A DNA stretch of 64,000 nucleotides. Origin: an uncultured Alphaproteobacteria bacterium (GTDB lineage: Bacteria; Pseudomonadota; Alphaproteobacteria; Thalassobaculales; Thalassobaculaceae). The translations under genes and the position numbers were made by a program. The DNA is taken from the NCBI GenBank assembly GCA_937776645.1, contig CALMRI010000012.1, positions 114,016 to 178,015 of the forward strand, given 5' to 3'. This document shows positions 18,003 through 27,210 of the stretch, in pieces; the first letter of the stretch is position 1, and each line of letters begins with the position of its first letter. Under the pieces are notes generated by a model, which made no database searches, was not told where the DNA came from, and saw nothing but the letters and a program-made list of their open reading frames with translations.

Positions 18003-19196
18003 TCAGATCACCCCCTTGGACCGCAGCGCCGCCAGTCGTGCCGTGTCGTAACCTATATCGCTCAGCACATCATCGGTATCGGCGCCGAGCGCCGGGGCCG
18101 GCTTGTTCAACGGCTCCGCCCCCGAGGACCGGACCGGATGCGCCGCCATGCGAAAGCTCTCGCCCGGATTGGCGGGATTGGGAAATTTCTGGATGCCGCC
18201 ACGCTCGGCAACAAAGGGGTTGTTCATCGCCTGGCCAATATCGTGGATCGGCGAAGATGGTACCGAGCCGGCAAAAACCTCCAGCCATGCCTCAGTGGTT
18301 CTAGCCGATAGCGCGTCGTCTAGCATTTCTTGGATCAAGTCGCGATGTTCAAGCCGGTTCTTGAACAACAGAAATTTAGGGTCCTCGATCCAGTCCATGC
18401 GGCCCAGTTTCTTGCAGAGAACCGGCCAGAATTTCTCCTTGTTGCACATGATAAAGATCCAGCCATCGGCGGTTTTATAGAGCTGACAAGGGGTAAGCGA
18501 GGGATGCGCCGAACGCGGCAGCCGCTCGGTCACCACATCCTCGTTCAGGTACCAGGTCGAGAGATAGCTGGTGTTGTGCAAAGCCAAATCGAAGAGCGAG
18601 ACGTCCATGTCCCGGCCGGTGCCGCTGGCCCGGGCCGCCACCACGGCCGAGACCAAACCGAAAGCCATTGCCAACCCGGTCATCATGTCTACAACGGAAA
18701 GCCCGAAACGGGCCGGCGGCGTCCCCGGCTCGCCAGTCAGCGAGAGCCAGCCGGCCTCGGCCTGCATCAGATAGTCGAAGCCCGGCCAGGTGCGGCGTGA
18801 CCCAGTACGGCCATAGGCGGTCAAATGGGCGCAGACGATCTTCGGATTGACCGCCTTCAACGACGCATAGTCGATGCCGAGCTTATCCGGCACGTCGCCG
18901 CGCAGATTGTTCGAAACCGCGTCGGCGCCGCGCACCAAATCATGAAACACAGCTTGACCCTCCGGTGTCTGCAAATCCAGGGTTATGCTGCGCTTATTAG
19001 CGTTGAAGCTATGGAAAAACTCACTGTCATCCGGACCCAGAAAGTACGGCCCGACCGCACGGGACATGTCGCCGCCATCGCGCGGGTTCTCTATCTTGAT
19101 CACCTCGGCGCCCTGATTGGCGAGATACATGGTGCCGAAAGGGCCGGCGCCATATTGCTCGACAGCCAGAACCCGCACACCGGCTAACGGTTGCAT
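18003..19196 (-). CDS. CaiB/BaiF family III CoA-transferase
   Basis: 397-aa family III CoA-transferase, which moves CoA between carboxylic acids through an aspartyl-CoA anhydride. Motifs are the N-terminal LAGVRVLAVEQYGAGPFGTM, GAEVIKIENP, the NKRSITLDLQTPEG segment and the catalytic Asp at D170 (SVVDMMTG). It is convergent with the arsJ remnant. It is likely transcribed alone; a perfect 8-bp stem-loop lies in its leader, about 33-52 nt before the ATG. Donor and acceptor acids cannot be predicted; the neighbouring benzoate-CoA ligase suggests aromatic or fatty acid metabolism only by proximity. Confidence 0.9.
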   Translation of the reverse strand: MQPLAGVRVLAVEQYGAGPFGTMYLANQGAEVIKIENPRDGGDMSRAVGPYFLGPDDSEFFHSFNANKRSITLDLQTPEGQAVFHDLVRGADAVSNNLRGDVPDKLGIDYASLKAVNPKIVCAHLTAYGRTGSRRTWPGFDYLMQAEAGWLSLTGEPGTPPARFGLSVVDMMTGLAMAFGLVSAVVAARASGTGRDMDVSLFDLALHNTSYLSTWYLNEDVVTERLPRSAHPSLTPCQLYKTADGWIFIMCNKEKFWPVLCKKLGRMDWIEDPKFLLFKNRLEHRDLIQEMLDDALSARTTEAWLEVFAGSVPSSPIHDIGQAMNNPFVAERGGIQKFPNPANPGESFRMAAHPVRSSGAEPLNKPAPALGADTDDVLSDIGYDTARLAALRSKGVI

Positions 19197-19228
19197 CCAC
19201 TACTCCATAAAAATCTCGACGACCGGCA

Positions 19229-19248
19229 TTCCCAGCGGCGGCTGGGAA
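19229..19248. promoter_or_regulatory. Perfect 8-bp stem-loop in CoA-transferase leader
   Basis: TTCCCAGC (19229-19236), loop GGCG, GCTGGGAA (19241-19248). It sits just upstream of the minus-strand start at 19196, so it would fold in the 5' leader RNA or act as an operator. No poly-T follows on the minus strand. Function unknown. Confidence 0.4.
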
Positions 19249-19787
19249 GATTCCCCGGCAAATGAGGAACGCATTCTATCGCATTTTCTAGATTAAATTT
19301 CACCGACCTATATAAAACTCTTAATGATCAATAGGTGAATGAGGTTTAGTTTCGGAGTCTGACCAATTGAACTGCAAGACAAAACCACGAGCCCGGACCA
19401 AGCATTGCCTGTGTCGCCAACCGATTGATATTTTATTGACGCCATTTTGAGATTTATCTCATGGAATATTTCAACATTAAATCCAAAACTTCCGCACTCA
19501 TCTGTTGATAAGCGGGAAAATAATTTGCAATCGAAACCGAAGTTTCCAATATATCAATATCGCAATGATTCGACTGAATCCACCATCGATCTCAGCCCCG
19601 AAGCTCTCGATCGGGTGATGATCCAAGATCGGCATCTGCGGTCCCGCCAAAGCAGCCGACGGTCAATATAAAGTCGCTTCACAACGAAACTGACGCCACA
19701 CCGGTCCATACCCAATTGACAATAAACCTAATATCGGCCGGGTTCACGTTCCATCACCCGCCAAGCGACAACGCCCAATCAGAAAGT
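19249..19787. other. Intergenic, no gene recognised
   Basis: About 540 nt of visibly AT-rich DNA between the CoA-transferase and hydrolase genes, both minus strand. A 74-codon plus-strand frame (19447-19671) has no recognisable family, no clear ribosome site and odd composition. The stretch probably contains the CoA-transferase promoter; I see no RNA gene or repeat. Confidence 0.4.
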
Positions 19788-20579
19788 TTAGAGCGCTGAA
19801 GAAAGACTGGTGACGCAATCTGCCACCCGCTCGAGGACACGGTCCGCCATCTCACGATGCGGGCTGTGTCCGCAACCGGTCAGCACCAGACGGTCGCACG
19901 GGCCGGCCACGCCGGCGGCGATCGCATCCAGTTGCGCCAAGGTTCCGTAGGCGTCCTCAGCGCCCTGAATCATCAGCACCGGGACGGTAATTGCCGACAG
20001 ATACGCCTCTATATTCCAGTTTTCGAACGCCGGACCGCGCCAAACATCGTTCCAAGCCCGGAAAGTCCGCTCGGCATCGCTATGATGACGCGCCAGTCCC
20101 TCCTTCAGCGCGCCGGTGTCAAACGCCTCTCTGGCCATATCCAAGCCGCTAATCGATTCCGGCTCGACAAAGACATGCGGCGCCTCGACAATCACTCCGC
20201 GCAGCACCCGTTCAGCGCCGCCAGCATGGATCAACGCGATCGACGCACCATCGCTATGGCCATAGAAAATCGGGTTGGACACCGAAAAATGATCCAACAA
20301 GGCCGGTAGGGTCTCCAACGCCTCGCGATGCATGTAGTCAGGGTCAAACCCTCGCTGGCAAACCGCCGAGCGACCATAGCCATAGCGTGAATAGACCAGC
20401 GCGGCGCATCCGGTCGCGGCGGCAAGGCGGGCCGGAAAGTCGCGCCATAGCGAAACGCAGCCAAGCCCCTCATGCAGAAAGACGATGACTGGGGCATCCG
20501 GAGAGTTGCCGTTTTGGAAGGCGGTTTCCAGGTCAATGCCGTTGATTGTGACCGTGGAATTTGTAAACCTGCCGCTCAC
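19788..20579 (-). CDS. Alpha/beta hydrolase
   Basis: 263-aa alpha/beta-hydrolase-fold enzyme. The oxyanion region is VIVFLHEGLGCVSLW, the nucleophile elbow GHSDGAS (S109), the acid Asp in GAEDAYG and the base His in TGCGHSPH, so the triad is complete. It starts at GTG 20579, overlapping the benzoate-CoA ligase stop by 4 nt (GTGA), which indicates translational coupling. Such hydrolases accompany benzoate-CoA ligases in aerobic benzoyl-CoA clusters, where a role in thioester or ring-cleavage-product hydrolysis is plausible, but that link is inference. Confidence 0.87.
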   Translation of the reverse strand: MSGRFTNSTVTINGIDLETAFQNGNSPDAPVIVFLHEGLGCVSLWRDFPARLAAATGCAALVYSRYGYGRSAVCQRGFDPDYMHREALETLPALLDHFSVSNPIFYGHSDGASIALIHAGGAERVLRGVIVEAPHVFVEPESISGLDMAREAFDTGALKEGLARHHSDAERTFRAWNDVWRGPAFENWNIEAYLSAITVPVLMIQGAEDAYGTLAQLDAIAAGVAGPCDRLVLTGCGHSPHREMADRVLERVADCVTSLSSAL

Positions 20580-22120
20580 CCGTCCGCTCGGAGTTTGAAG
20601 CGTTGGATCTTGCCGGTCGCGGTCTTCGGCAGTTCATCGACGAACTCGATCCAACGGGGATACTTGAAGCTGGCGAGATTGACGCGCACGAAATCCTTCA
20701 AGGCTTGCACCAGCGCCGGCGAGCCGGTGACACCGGCATTCAGAACCACGAAGGCCTTGGGCTTGATTAGCGCGTCCTGGTCGGGATGGCCAACAACCGC
20801 CGCCTCCAATACCGCCTCATGCTTGACCAGCGCGCCTTCAACCTCAAAAGGTGAAACATAGATGCCGCCGACCTTGAGCATATCGTCGTTACGTCCGCCA
20901 TAGGTCAGCACGCCGGTCTCATCAATGACAAAATTGTCGCCGGTCCGGGTCCATGGGCCGCGGAACGTGTCCTTGGTCTTTTCCCGCTGGTTCCAATACA
21001 TCAGCGCCGAGGTCGGTCCCGATACTTCCAGAAGCCCCATCTTGCCGGGCGCGCAAACCGCGCCATCCTCGTCGACCAGTCTTATCTCGTAGCCCGGCAC
21101 CGCGCGGCCGGTGGCCCCCGGTGTCACCTCGCCAATCCGGTTCGACACGAATATGTGCAACATCTCGCTGGTGCCTATGCCATCAAGAACCTCCACCCCG
21201 ATCCGCTCGCGCCAGCCGCGCAGCAGATCGACCGGCAATGGCTCACCCGCCGACACGCAAAGCCGCAGCGAATGCTCCTCGCCGGTCGGCAACTCGTCGC
21301 TGGCCAGCAACATGGCGTAGAGCGTCGGCACGCCGAAAAACAGGGTCGGCCTCTCACGCTTGAGAATATCACAGACCGAGACCGGATCCGGCGGCCCCGG
21401 CAACAGCACCGTCGTCGCGCCGACCGCCATCGGAAAGGTCAGGGAATTGCCTAGGCCATAGGCGAAGAAAATCTTGGCGGCCGAATAGACAATGTCGGTC
21501 TCGGCGATCTTCAACGTTTCGATTGCATAGAGATCAGCCGTCGCCATCAAGTGCCCGTGCAGATGCACCACGCCCTTCGGCGCTCCGGTGGTGCCAGAGG
21601 TGTAAAGCCAAAAGCACATATCATCGGCTTTTGTCGACGCGGTTACATGGCCGTGCGGAGCATCCTTGATGGCATCGTGCAGCGCTTGCCCCTGCCCATC
21701 AACCCCATCAACAAGCACCACGGGCGGCGCCTCGGCTTCGGCCAACACTGTCGCAACCAACGAGTCCGAGACCACCAGACCGGCAGCGTGGCTATCCGCC
21801 AGAATGTAGGCATAGTCGTGCGATGTAAGTCGGGTGTTCAACGGAACCGGCACCACTCCGGCCTTGATTGCGCCGAGGAAACAGGCAACCAAATCAACCG
21901 AGTCCAACATCACCAGCACCACCCGCGCCTCGGGCTGAATGCCGAGCCGGGCGAGCGTATTGGCGAAACGCGACGCCCGTGACGCAACTTCGTCATAGCT
22001 GTGCCGGCCCGATGCGTCGATAAAGGCGGTCTTGCCGCCACGGCCAGCGTCCAGGTTGCGGCCGATAAGATCGGCGGCGGCGTTATAGGCGCCGCTGGTG
22101 TCAGCGTCTCCTGCTGGCAT
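20576..22120 (-). CDS. Benzoate-CoA ligase family protein
   Basis: 514-aa adenylate-forming ligase that would activate benzoate or a related aryl acid to its CoA thioester. Motifs are the P-loop YTSGTTGAPKG (173-183), the family-typical AKIFFAYGLGNSLTFPM stretch, the A5 segment DGIGTSEMLHIF, A7 TGDNFVID, A8 GRNDDMLKVGGIYVSP and the A10 lysine in LPKTATGKIQR. The KIFFAYGLGNS and GTSEMLHIF strings are characteristic of benzoate/2-aminobenzoate-CoA ligases. GGGAGAAACCC precedes the ATG. It is the first gene of a two-gene operon with the hydrolase; no ring-oxidising boxABC genes are in this window. Confidence 0.9.
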   Translation of the reverse strand: MPAGDADTSGAYNAAADLIGRNLDAGRGGKTAFIDASGRHSYDEVASRASRFANTLARLGIQPEARVVLVMLDSVDLVACFLGAIKAGVVPVPLNTRLTSHDYAYILADSHAAGLVVSDSLVATVLAEAEAPPVVLVDGVDGQGQALHDAIKDAPHGHVTASTKADDMCFWLYTSGTTGAPKGVVHLHGHLMATADLYAIETLKIAETDIVYSAAKIFFAYGLGNSLTFPMAVGATTVLLPGPPDPVSVCDILKRERPTLFFGVPTLYAMLLASDELPTGEEHSLRLCVSAGEPLPVDLLRGWRERIGVEVLDGIGTSEMLHIFVSNRIGEVTPGATGRAVPGYEIRLVDEDGAVCAPGKMGLLEVSGPTSALMYWNQREKTKDTFRGPWTRTGDNFVIDETGVLTYGGRNDDMLKVGGIYVSPFEVEGALVKHEAVLEAAVVGHPDQDALIKPKAFVVLNAGVTGSPALVQALKDFVRVNLASFKYPRWIEFVDELPKTATGKIQRFKLRADG

Positions 22121-22277
22121 GGGTTTCTCCCGGAGAATGGTCTATATTCCTTTGCACAGGCACTGCTAACAATGGCCAAGCCGGCCTCCCACATCAAGCA
22201 CCGATAGCCGAGTCTATTGGCCGCGGATGTACGGATCGGCACACTAAGAAATCTTCCGGCAACCCTCGGAAACACCC

Positions 22278-23039
22278 ATGTCTCTCAAATCCGATATCGC
22301 GCGCGCTCTTGGGTATCCTTACCCGGCGCCCACCGACGATTTCATCCTGCGGGCTGGCGTGGCCGAGGATTTTGATTCGAGAGTTTCGCTGACCGACCGA
22401 ACGCCGGTCCTCGCAGTTGGCTCTAACCGGGCACCAGAACAGTTGCGGCGCAAGTTTGGTGACCACGCCGTGGTCCCGGTGACGGTAGCGCGGCTGGCGG
22501 GTCACGACGTGGTCTACTCAGCGCATATGGCGTCCTATGGGTCGATCCCGGCGACCCTGGCCCCGTCGCCCGGCACCGTGGTCACCGTGTCGCTGACCTG
22601 GCTGACACCGGCACAACTGCACCATATGCACAAGACCGAGGCGGTCGGCATCAATTACGATTACGCCGTCGCCGAGGGCTTGCCGATCGAGCCGGTCGCC
22701 GGACGTCCTTCGGTGCCGATCGGCTGTTATCTGGGTCGGCGCGGGGCAGTTGTCTTCGACGAGGCGCCGCTGGCCTTGACCGAGATCCATGCAACCAACC
22801 GGAGGCTTCGATCGCTGAGCCAGCCCGAAGTGCTGGCTAGAATACATGCCAGTGTGGCCGGGCCCAAGGCGTTCGCCGACTGGCTCAACGCCTTGATCGA
22901 GGACCGTGGCGCACGCCAGGGCCTGACCGAGACATTGGCAGCGCTCTATTCCCAACCCATCAACCTACCGGCGTTCAGCATCCCGGATGAGGATCCATTA
23001 TATCCGAACGGCACCCGCAAATATGAAGGGGCGTCATGA
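22278..23039 (+). CDS. Conserved hypothetical protein, possibly gamma-glutamylcyclotransferase-like
   Basis: 253 aa, well formed with the codon use of its neighbours. The segment VLAVGSNRAPEQLRRKFG recalls the (F/Y)GSN substrate loop of the AIG2/gamma-glutamylcyclotransferase fold, and HKTEAVGINYDYAV could supply the acidic residue, but this is a weak resemblance. No signal peptide. It is divergent from the benzoate-CoA ligase gene and overlaps the following protease gene by 4 nt (ATGA), so the two are co-translated. Function unknown. Confidence 0.75.
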   Translation: MSLKSDIARALGYPYPAPTDDFILRAGVAEDFDSRVSLTDRTPVLAVGSNRAPEQLRRKFGDHAVVPVTVARLAGHDVVYSAHMASYGSIPATLAPSPGTVVTVSLTWLTPAQLHHMHKTEAVGINYDYAVAEGLPIEPVAGRPSVPIGCYLGRRGAVVFDEAPLALTEIHATNRRLRSLSQPEVLARIHASVAGPKAFADWLNALIEDRGARQGLTETLAALYSQPINLPAFSIPDEDPLYPNGTRKYEGAS

Positions 23040-23953
23040 TTTTTCGTCCCGAGCGCCTCGGCCTAGTCGGCTTTGCCCTGGTCTTCATCCTGGCCTTCGT
23101 CTTCCATGGCATGGGTGACAATGCCGGCGGTGACCCAAGCCGGCGTGAGGCACAGCGACGACCACCGATCGTGCAGCAGGCACAGGTCGGTCGACCGACC
23201 CCAAACAGAAGCCCGGCTGGGGACCTAGCGCCAATCTCCAGTAACGATCCCACGGTGCAGATCGAACCGAGTAAGAAAGGTAACAGCACCGGTACGGCGT
23301 TTTCGATCGGCGATGGTATCTGGATGACGGCCCGCCATGTGCTGGAGGGCTGCACGGCCTTCGGCATCATCACCGGACCGAAACGGGTTGAACGCGGGTT
23401 ACGCGCCATGCTGAACCTAAGCCATGACCTCGCGGTGTTTCACACCCAGCGCCAGACAGCCCCGCTGGGTTTCGAGCAGGCCGCGCTAAAGCGCGGTCAG
23501 GACGCTTTTCATTTCGGCTACCCCCAAGGCAAGCCGGCGGATGTACGATCAACCCTGCTGGGCCGGATGAACGTTACCCATGGCGGCCACTGGGGCGGCA
23601 GAGGCAGACGCGGTATCGGTGGCCCGCGGACAAAGGAGCCGGTTATCGCCTGGGCCGAGGTCAAGCGGGTGCCGGCGTTCACCGGCTCGCTGGGCGGGAT
23701 AAGCGGCGGACCGGTGGTTGACGCCGACGGCAAGGTGATCGGCGTGACCGTCGCCGGCTCCCCCCGTCGGGGCCGGATTTTCACCACCGCGCCTGCCGGA
23801 CTGCGCCATATGCTCACCCTCGCGGGAACACCCGCCCGATCCTCAAGCTACGGCGCGGTGAACCAGACGGTTGACCCACAGAAATTTCCACGGATCGGCG
23901 CCGCACTGCGCAAGAACCTCACCGTGGCCAAGGTAATCTGCAGGGTCGACTAA
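23036..23953 (+). CDS. Membrane-anchored trypsin-like serine protease
   Basis: 305-aa S1-type peptidase. Residues 8-27 form one hydrophobic segment, acting as signal anchor or signal peptide, followed by a Pro/Arg-rich linker to about residue 70. The catalytic triad is visible: H101 in TARHVLEGC, D131 in NLSHDLAVF, S223 in GSLGGISGGPVVDADG. The GTAFSIGDGIWMTARH start is typical of HtrA/trypsin_2 domains, but no PDZ domain follows, so it is a short periplasmic protease. It overlaps the upstream hypothetical by ATGA, suggesting a joint role. Confidence 0.85.
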   Translation: MIFRPERLGLVGFALVFILAFVFHGMGDNAGGDPSRREAQRRPPIVQQAQVGRPTPNRSPAGDLAPISSNDPTVQIEPSKKGNSTGTAFSIGDGIWMTARHVLEGCTAFGIITGPKRVERGLRAMLNLSHDLAVFHTQRQTAPLGFEQAALKRGQDAFHFGYPQGKPADVRSTLLGRMNVTHGGHWGGRGRRGIGGPRTKEPVIAWAEVKRVPAFTGSLGGISGGPVVDADGKVIGVTVAGSPRRGRIFTTAPAGLRHMLTLAGTPARSSSYGAVNQTVDPQKFPRIGAALRKNLTVAKVICRVD

Positions 23954-24019
23954 CCGTCTGTCGGGGCCGTGAAGACCGATAGCTCACCAGGATCGGTACT
24001 CCGGACCTATCCGACACCG

Positions 24020-24495
24020 CGCCTCGGGCAAGCGCCGGGGTCATGTTTTTCAGGGGTTGATGCCCTTCTTCTTTCTGCCGCTCGATCTTGCTCTGGTCTG
24101 GGGATGATAGGGCGCTCCTCCAAAATGAGTCATCTCCCGGGCATCGAGCCATTCGGCAAGATTGCCGGAGATGTAGCTGGACCCGTTATCCGACAGCAGT
24201 CGTGGTAGGACATGGGCTTGGTCACAGCCAAACGCCGCCAACGTCATTTCCAAGGATCGGTGAACTCTTTGGCCGCCTTGATCACGATGAAGGCCCGGCT
24301 GGTAATCAGGTCATGTGCCTTCAGGAGCCGGTAAACCGTGGCTTCCGACACGAAGTAGCCTTGGGTGTCGGTGGACCGCACCGCCAGTTCACGAGGCGAT
24401 AGCTCCGTCTGCCCCAGAGCCAGCTCGACGATCCGGCTTCGGATCGCCCGCCAACCGGCGGTTACCAACTTCGAGGAACCCCTTCGACCAGACAT
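24020..24495 (-). mobile_element. Decayed IS3-family transposase remnant
   Basis: Three out-of-frame pieces of an IS3-type OrfB transposase on the minus strand. 24495-24244 encodes the helix-turn-helix part (LSPRELAVRSTD, VSEATVYRLLKAHDLIT, FIVIKAAKEF). 24253-24060 encodes the integrase core around the second catalytic Asp (LLSDNGSSYISGNLAEWL, APYHPQT). A third frame continues with KIERQKEEGHQPLKN. About 70 residues holding the first catalytic Asp are deleted between the first two pieces. No intact inverted repeats were found. It is inactive. Confidence 0.75.
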
Positions 24496-24580
24496 AATAC
24501 ATCGATCGCGGGATACAGTTTTCTCGTTGCGCGGCGTTTGTCCTTAACAACCCGCTCGGCGGGAGCCTGCTGGCTTGACT

Positions 24581-24629
24581 ATTTTACTCTCATCTTCGTT
24601 CCCTACGATCATTCCGATGAGAGTAAAAT
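24581..24629. repeat. 14-bp perfect inverted repeat
   Basis: ATTTTACTCTCATC at 24581-24594 and its exact complement GATGAGAGTAAAAT at 24616-24629, with a 21-nt spacer. It lies between the IS3 remnant and the egt genes, about 310 nt before egtB. The arms are AT-rich and there is no T-run directly after either arm beyond the arm itself. It could be an operator, a terminator-like structure or the end of a small mobile element. The surrounding 24496-24940 has no recognised gene. Confidence 0.55.
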
Positions 24630-24940
24630 CTTCCCTTGGGAAAAATCCTATTCTGTCTCAAAGGCACTGGGCGTTGGTTCAGACCCTGGCCCAGAATCGC
24701 CAGACGAACACGCCCAATTAGATCCACACCGAACATCTCGCACCTCCAGCAGATCAAACCGCTAGAGACGTAGATATGGCCGATTATTACTCCATGAATT
24801 AAATGTCGTGCGGGTAACATCGCTACGCCTGAGCCCCAGCCCCAGCCCGGTGACGAGAGTGCGTCAGAGTTGTAAAAATAGGTGCCCTTAAATCCATTGA
24901 CTTGCTACAAAGTGGGTCTCTTTAGGTTGGCTGATATAGC

Positions 24941-26251
24941 ATGGTCCAGAATGAGCAGTTAAAGATGCCCTATTTAGAAGGGGCTGGTTCTGTGGTTCCT
25001 TTGCCTGGAAAGGACCTCGTTGCGAGCTTTCGAAATACTCGGAACTTAAGCAACACCCTTGCTGCGCCGTTGTCACCAGAAGATCAAGTCGTCCAAGCAA
25101 TGCCCGATGCAAGTCCAACAAAATGGCATCTAGCACACGTTACGTGGTTCTTTGAAACATTTATCTTGTTGCCACACAGCCCCGATTATATTGTCTTTGA
25201 CGAAACGTTTACGTTTTTGTTCAATTCCTATTATGAGGCGGTAGGTGCAAGACACGCGCGTACAGACCGTGGTCTTTTAACCCGCCCGAGCCTCAACGAG
25301 GTCATGCGATACCGTCAACATGTCGATGCCGGCATGGAAAACCTACTTGCACACGGATTATGTGACGGAAAAGTAAAGAAGCTGACCGAATTGGGGATAA
25401 ACCACGAGCAACAACATCAGGAACTGATGCTCATGGATATCCTGAATTTATTTTCACGGAATCCGATGAGGCCGTCTTACGCGACTACAATGCTTCCCTT
25501 TAGCGTCGGTTTCGGGAGAAAAAATTGGTTGGAGTTCGAAGGTGGTTTATATGAAATCGGCTTTAACGGGGCCGGCTTCGCATTTGACCACGAAGGTCCC
25601 CGCCACAAGGTTTTTGTAAAGCCTTTTTTAATCGCCAACGCGTTAGTAACTAACAAGGAATGGCTGGCATTTATGGCCGACGGTGGCTATGAAAGGTCGG
25701 AATTATGGTTATCTGATGGTATTGCAACAGCACGTGCCCATGACTGGCGAGCTCCACTCTATTGGTTTAACGATAACGGAATAGATTGGCGCCAAATGAC
25801 ACTCCACGGCGAACGGCCGATTAATCCCGAAGACCCAGTTGGCCACGTGAGCTATTTTGAAGCCGATGCGTATTCCCGTTGGGTTGGCAAGCGGTTACCC
25901 TCGGAAGCTGAGTGGGAAATTGCCGCCGGGAGGCAGATGCCTTGCGGGAATACACTAGGTAGTGCTTTTCTCCATCCGTTGCCAGCAGGAGCAGAAAATA
26001 GCGGGCCGGGGCAATTTTTTGGTGACCTATGGGAATGGACCTCTAGCCCTTATATTGCATACCCAGGATATCGCGCGCCAGAAGGTGCCGTTGGCGAATA
26101 TAATGGTAAATTTATGAGTGGCCAAATGGTGCTTCGTGGGGGTGCATGTGTTACCCCAGACGATCATATAAGCGCAACATACCGGAACTTTTTTCATCCC
26201 CATCAACGTTGGGTATTTTCAGGACTTCGGTTGGCGGAGGATCTGATTTGA
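24941..26251 (+). CDS. egtB: Hercynylcysteine sulfoxide synthase (EgtB)
   Basis: 436-aa non-haem iron enzyme that joins hercynine to a cysteine donor with O2 in ergothioneine synthesis. The N-terminal DinB-like half carries the iron-ligand histidines, H66 in KWHLAHVTWFFETF and H155/H159 in NHEQQHQEL. The C-terminal half is a formylglycine-generating-enzyme fold (GHVSYFEADAYSRWVGKRLPS, ending FSGLRLAED). The ending RNFFHPHQRWVFSG resembles the EgtB type common in proteobacteria and cyanobacteria. ATG 24941 lacks a clear ribosome site; ATG 24965 is an alternative. It overlaps egtD by 4 nt. The gene is much more AT-rich than the surroundings, consistent with acquisition. Confidence 0.92.
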   Translation: MVQNEQLKMPYLEGAGSVVPLPGKDLVASFRNTRNLSNTLAAPLSPEDQVVQAMPDASPTKWHLAHVTWFFETFILLPHSPDYIVFDETFTFLFNSYYEAVGARHARTDRGLLTRPSLNEVMRYRQHVDAGMENLLAHGLCDGKVKKLTELGINHEQQHQELMLMDILNLFSRNPMRPSYATTMLPFSVGFGRKNWLEFEGGLYEIGFNGAGFAFDHEGPRHKVFVKPFLIANALVTNKEWLAFMADGGYERSELWLSDGIATARAHDWRAPLYWFNDNGIDWRQMTLHGERPINPEDPVGHVSYFEADAYSRWVGKRLPSEAEWEIAAGRQMPCGNTLGSAFLHPLPAGAENSGPGQFFGDLWEWTSSPYIAYPGYRAPEGAVGEYNGKFMSGQMVLRGGACVTPDDHISATYRNFFHPHQRWVFSGLRLAEDLI

Positions 26252-27210
26252 TCGGCGTACTCCGCGAGTTCGTTGACCTTGAACCCAAGCCTGATGATTT
26301 TCGAACTGAAATACTTTCCGGTCTATCAACTACGCCCAAAACTAGCTCTGCAAAATTTTTTTACGATGATATTGGATCGCACCTATTCGAACAGATTTGC
26401 AACTTAGATGAGTATTATCCAACGCGTACCGAATGCGAAATTTTGGTCGAATACGCGTCCAAAATCAGAACAATATTACCCGTTGGAGCCACCGTTATCG
26501 AGTTTGGGAGTGGTGGGACAAGAAAAATAAAGCTATTAAGCGACGCGCTGCCCACAATAAAATCTTATGTTCCAATAGATATTTCGCGTGGGTACCTTCT
26601 CCAGACGGCTACCACCTACGCTCGAGATAATCCATCGATTGAGGTACGAGCAATCTGCGCTGATTTTACTAATGTCATAGAATTGGACGATATACTCGAC
26701 AATTCCCCCCGGGTTGGTTTTTTTCCGGGCTCAACTATTGGAAATTTCACATATTCTGAAGCGCTCAAATTCCTACGGTACGCAGCGAAAACGCTTGGAC
26801 CGGGAAATTTCTTAATAATTGGAGTCGATTTAGAAAAGGATATAGAAAAATTAATATCTGCATATGACGATAAATTGGGCGTGACGGCAGCGTTTAACCT
26901 CAATATTCTGACCCGAATCAATTACGAACTAGCTGCAACATTTGCGCTTGATCTATTTCGTCATAAAGTATTATATAATAATAAATTATCCCGGATCGAA
27001 ATGCATCTGGAGAGTATACGGGAACATGAAGTAAGAGTTGATGATTGCTATTTCAACTTCGATATAGGAGAAACAATTCATACTGAAAGTTCTCACAAAT
27101 ATACTATTGATAACTTCATACATCTAGCAAATGATGGAGGTTTTAGCGTTCTAGACGTATTATCTGATCCCGACAAACTTTTTAGTGTCCATATACTCCA
27201 GGTTTCCTAA
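26248..27210 (+). CDS. egtD: L-histidine N(alpha)-methyltransferase (EgtD)
   Basis: 320-aa SAM-dependent enzyme that trimethylates histidine to hercynine, the first step of ergothioneine synthesis. Landmarks are FFYDDIGSHLFEQICNLDEYYPTR after the N-terminal helix, the SAM site VIEFGSGGTRKI, PIDISRGYL, and FFPGSTIGNFTYSEA. I place the start at TTG 26248, which overlaps the egtB stop (TTGA) and has GGAGG 8 nt before it; this gives the family length, whereas the longer frame from 26146 would encode egtB-antiframe sequence. It is strongly AT-rich (one 60-nt line at 26941 has about 28% G+C). No egtA or egtC is nearby. Confidence 0.9.
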   Translation: MIGVLREFVDLEPKPDDFRTEILSGLSTTPKTSSAKFFYDDIGSHLFEQICNLDEYYPTRTECEILVEYASKIRTILPVGATVIEFGSGGTRKIKLLSDALPTIKSYVPIDISRGYLLQTATTYARDNPSIEVRAICADFTNVIELDDILDNSPRVGFFPGSTIGNFTYSEALKFLRYAAKTLGPGNFLIIGVDLEKDIEKLISAYDDKLGVTAAFNLNILTRINYELAATFALDLFRHKVLYNNKLSRIEMHLESIREHEVRVDDCYFNFDIGETIHTESSHKYTIDNFIHLANDGGFSVLDVLSDPDKLFSVHILQVS

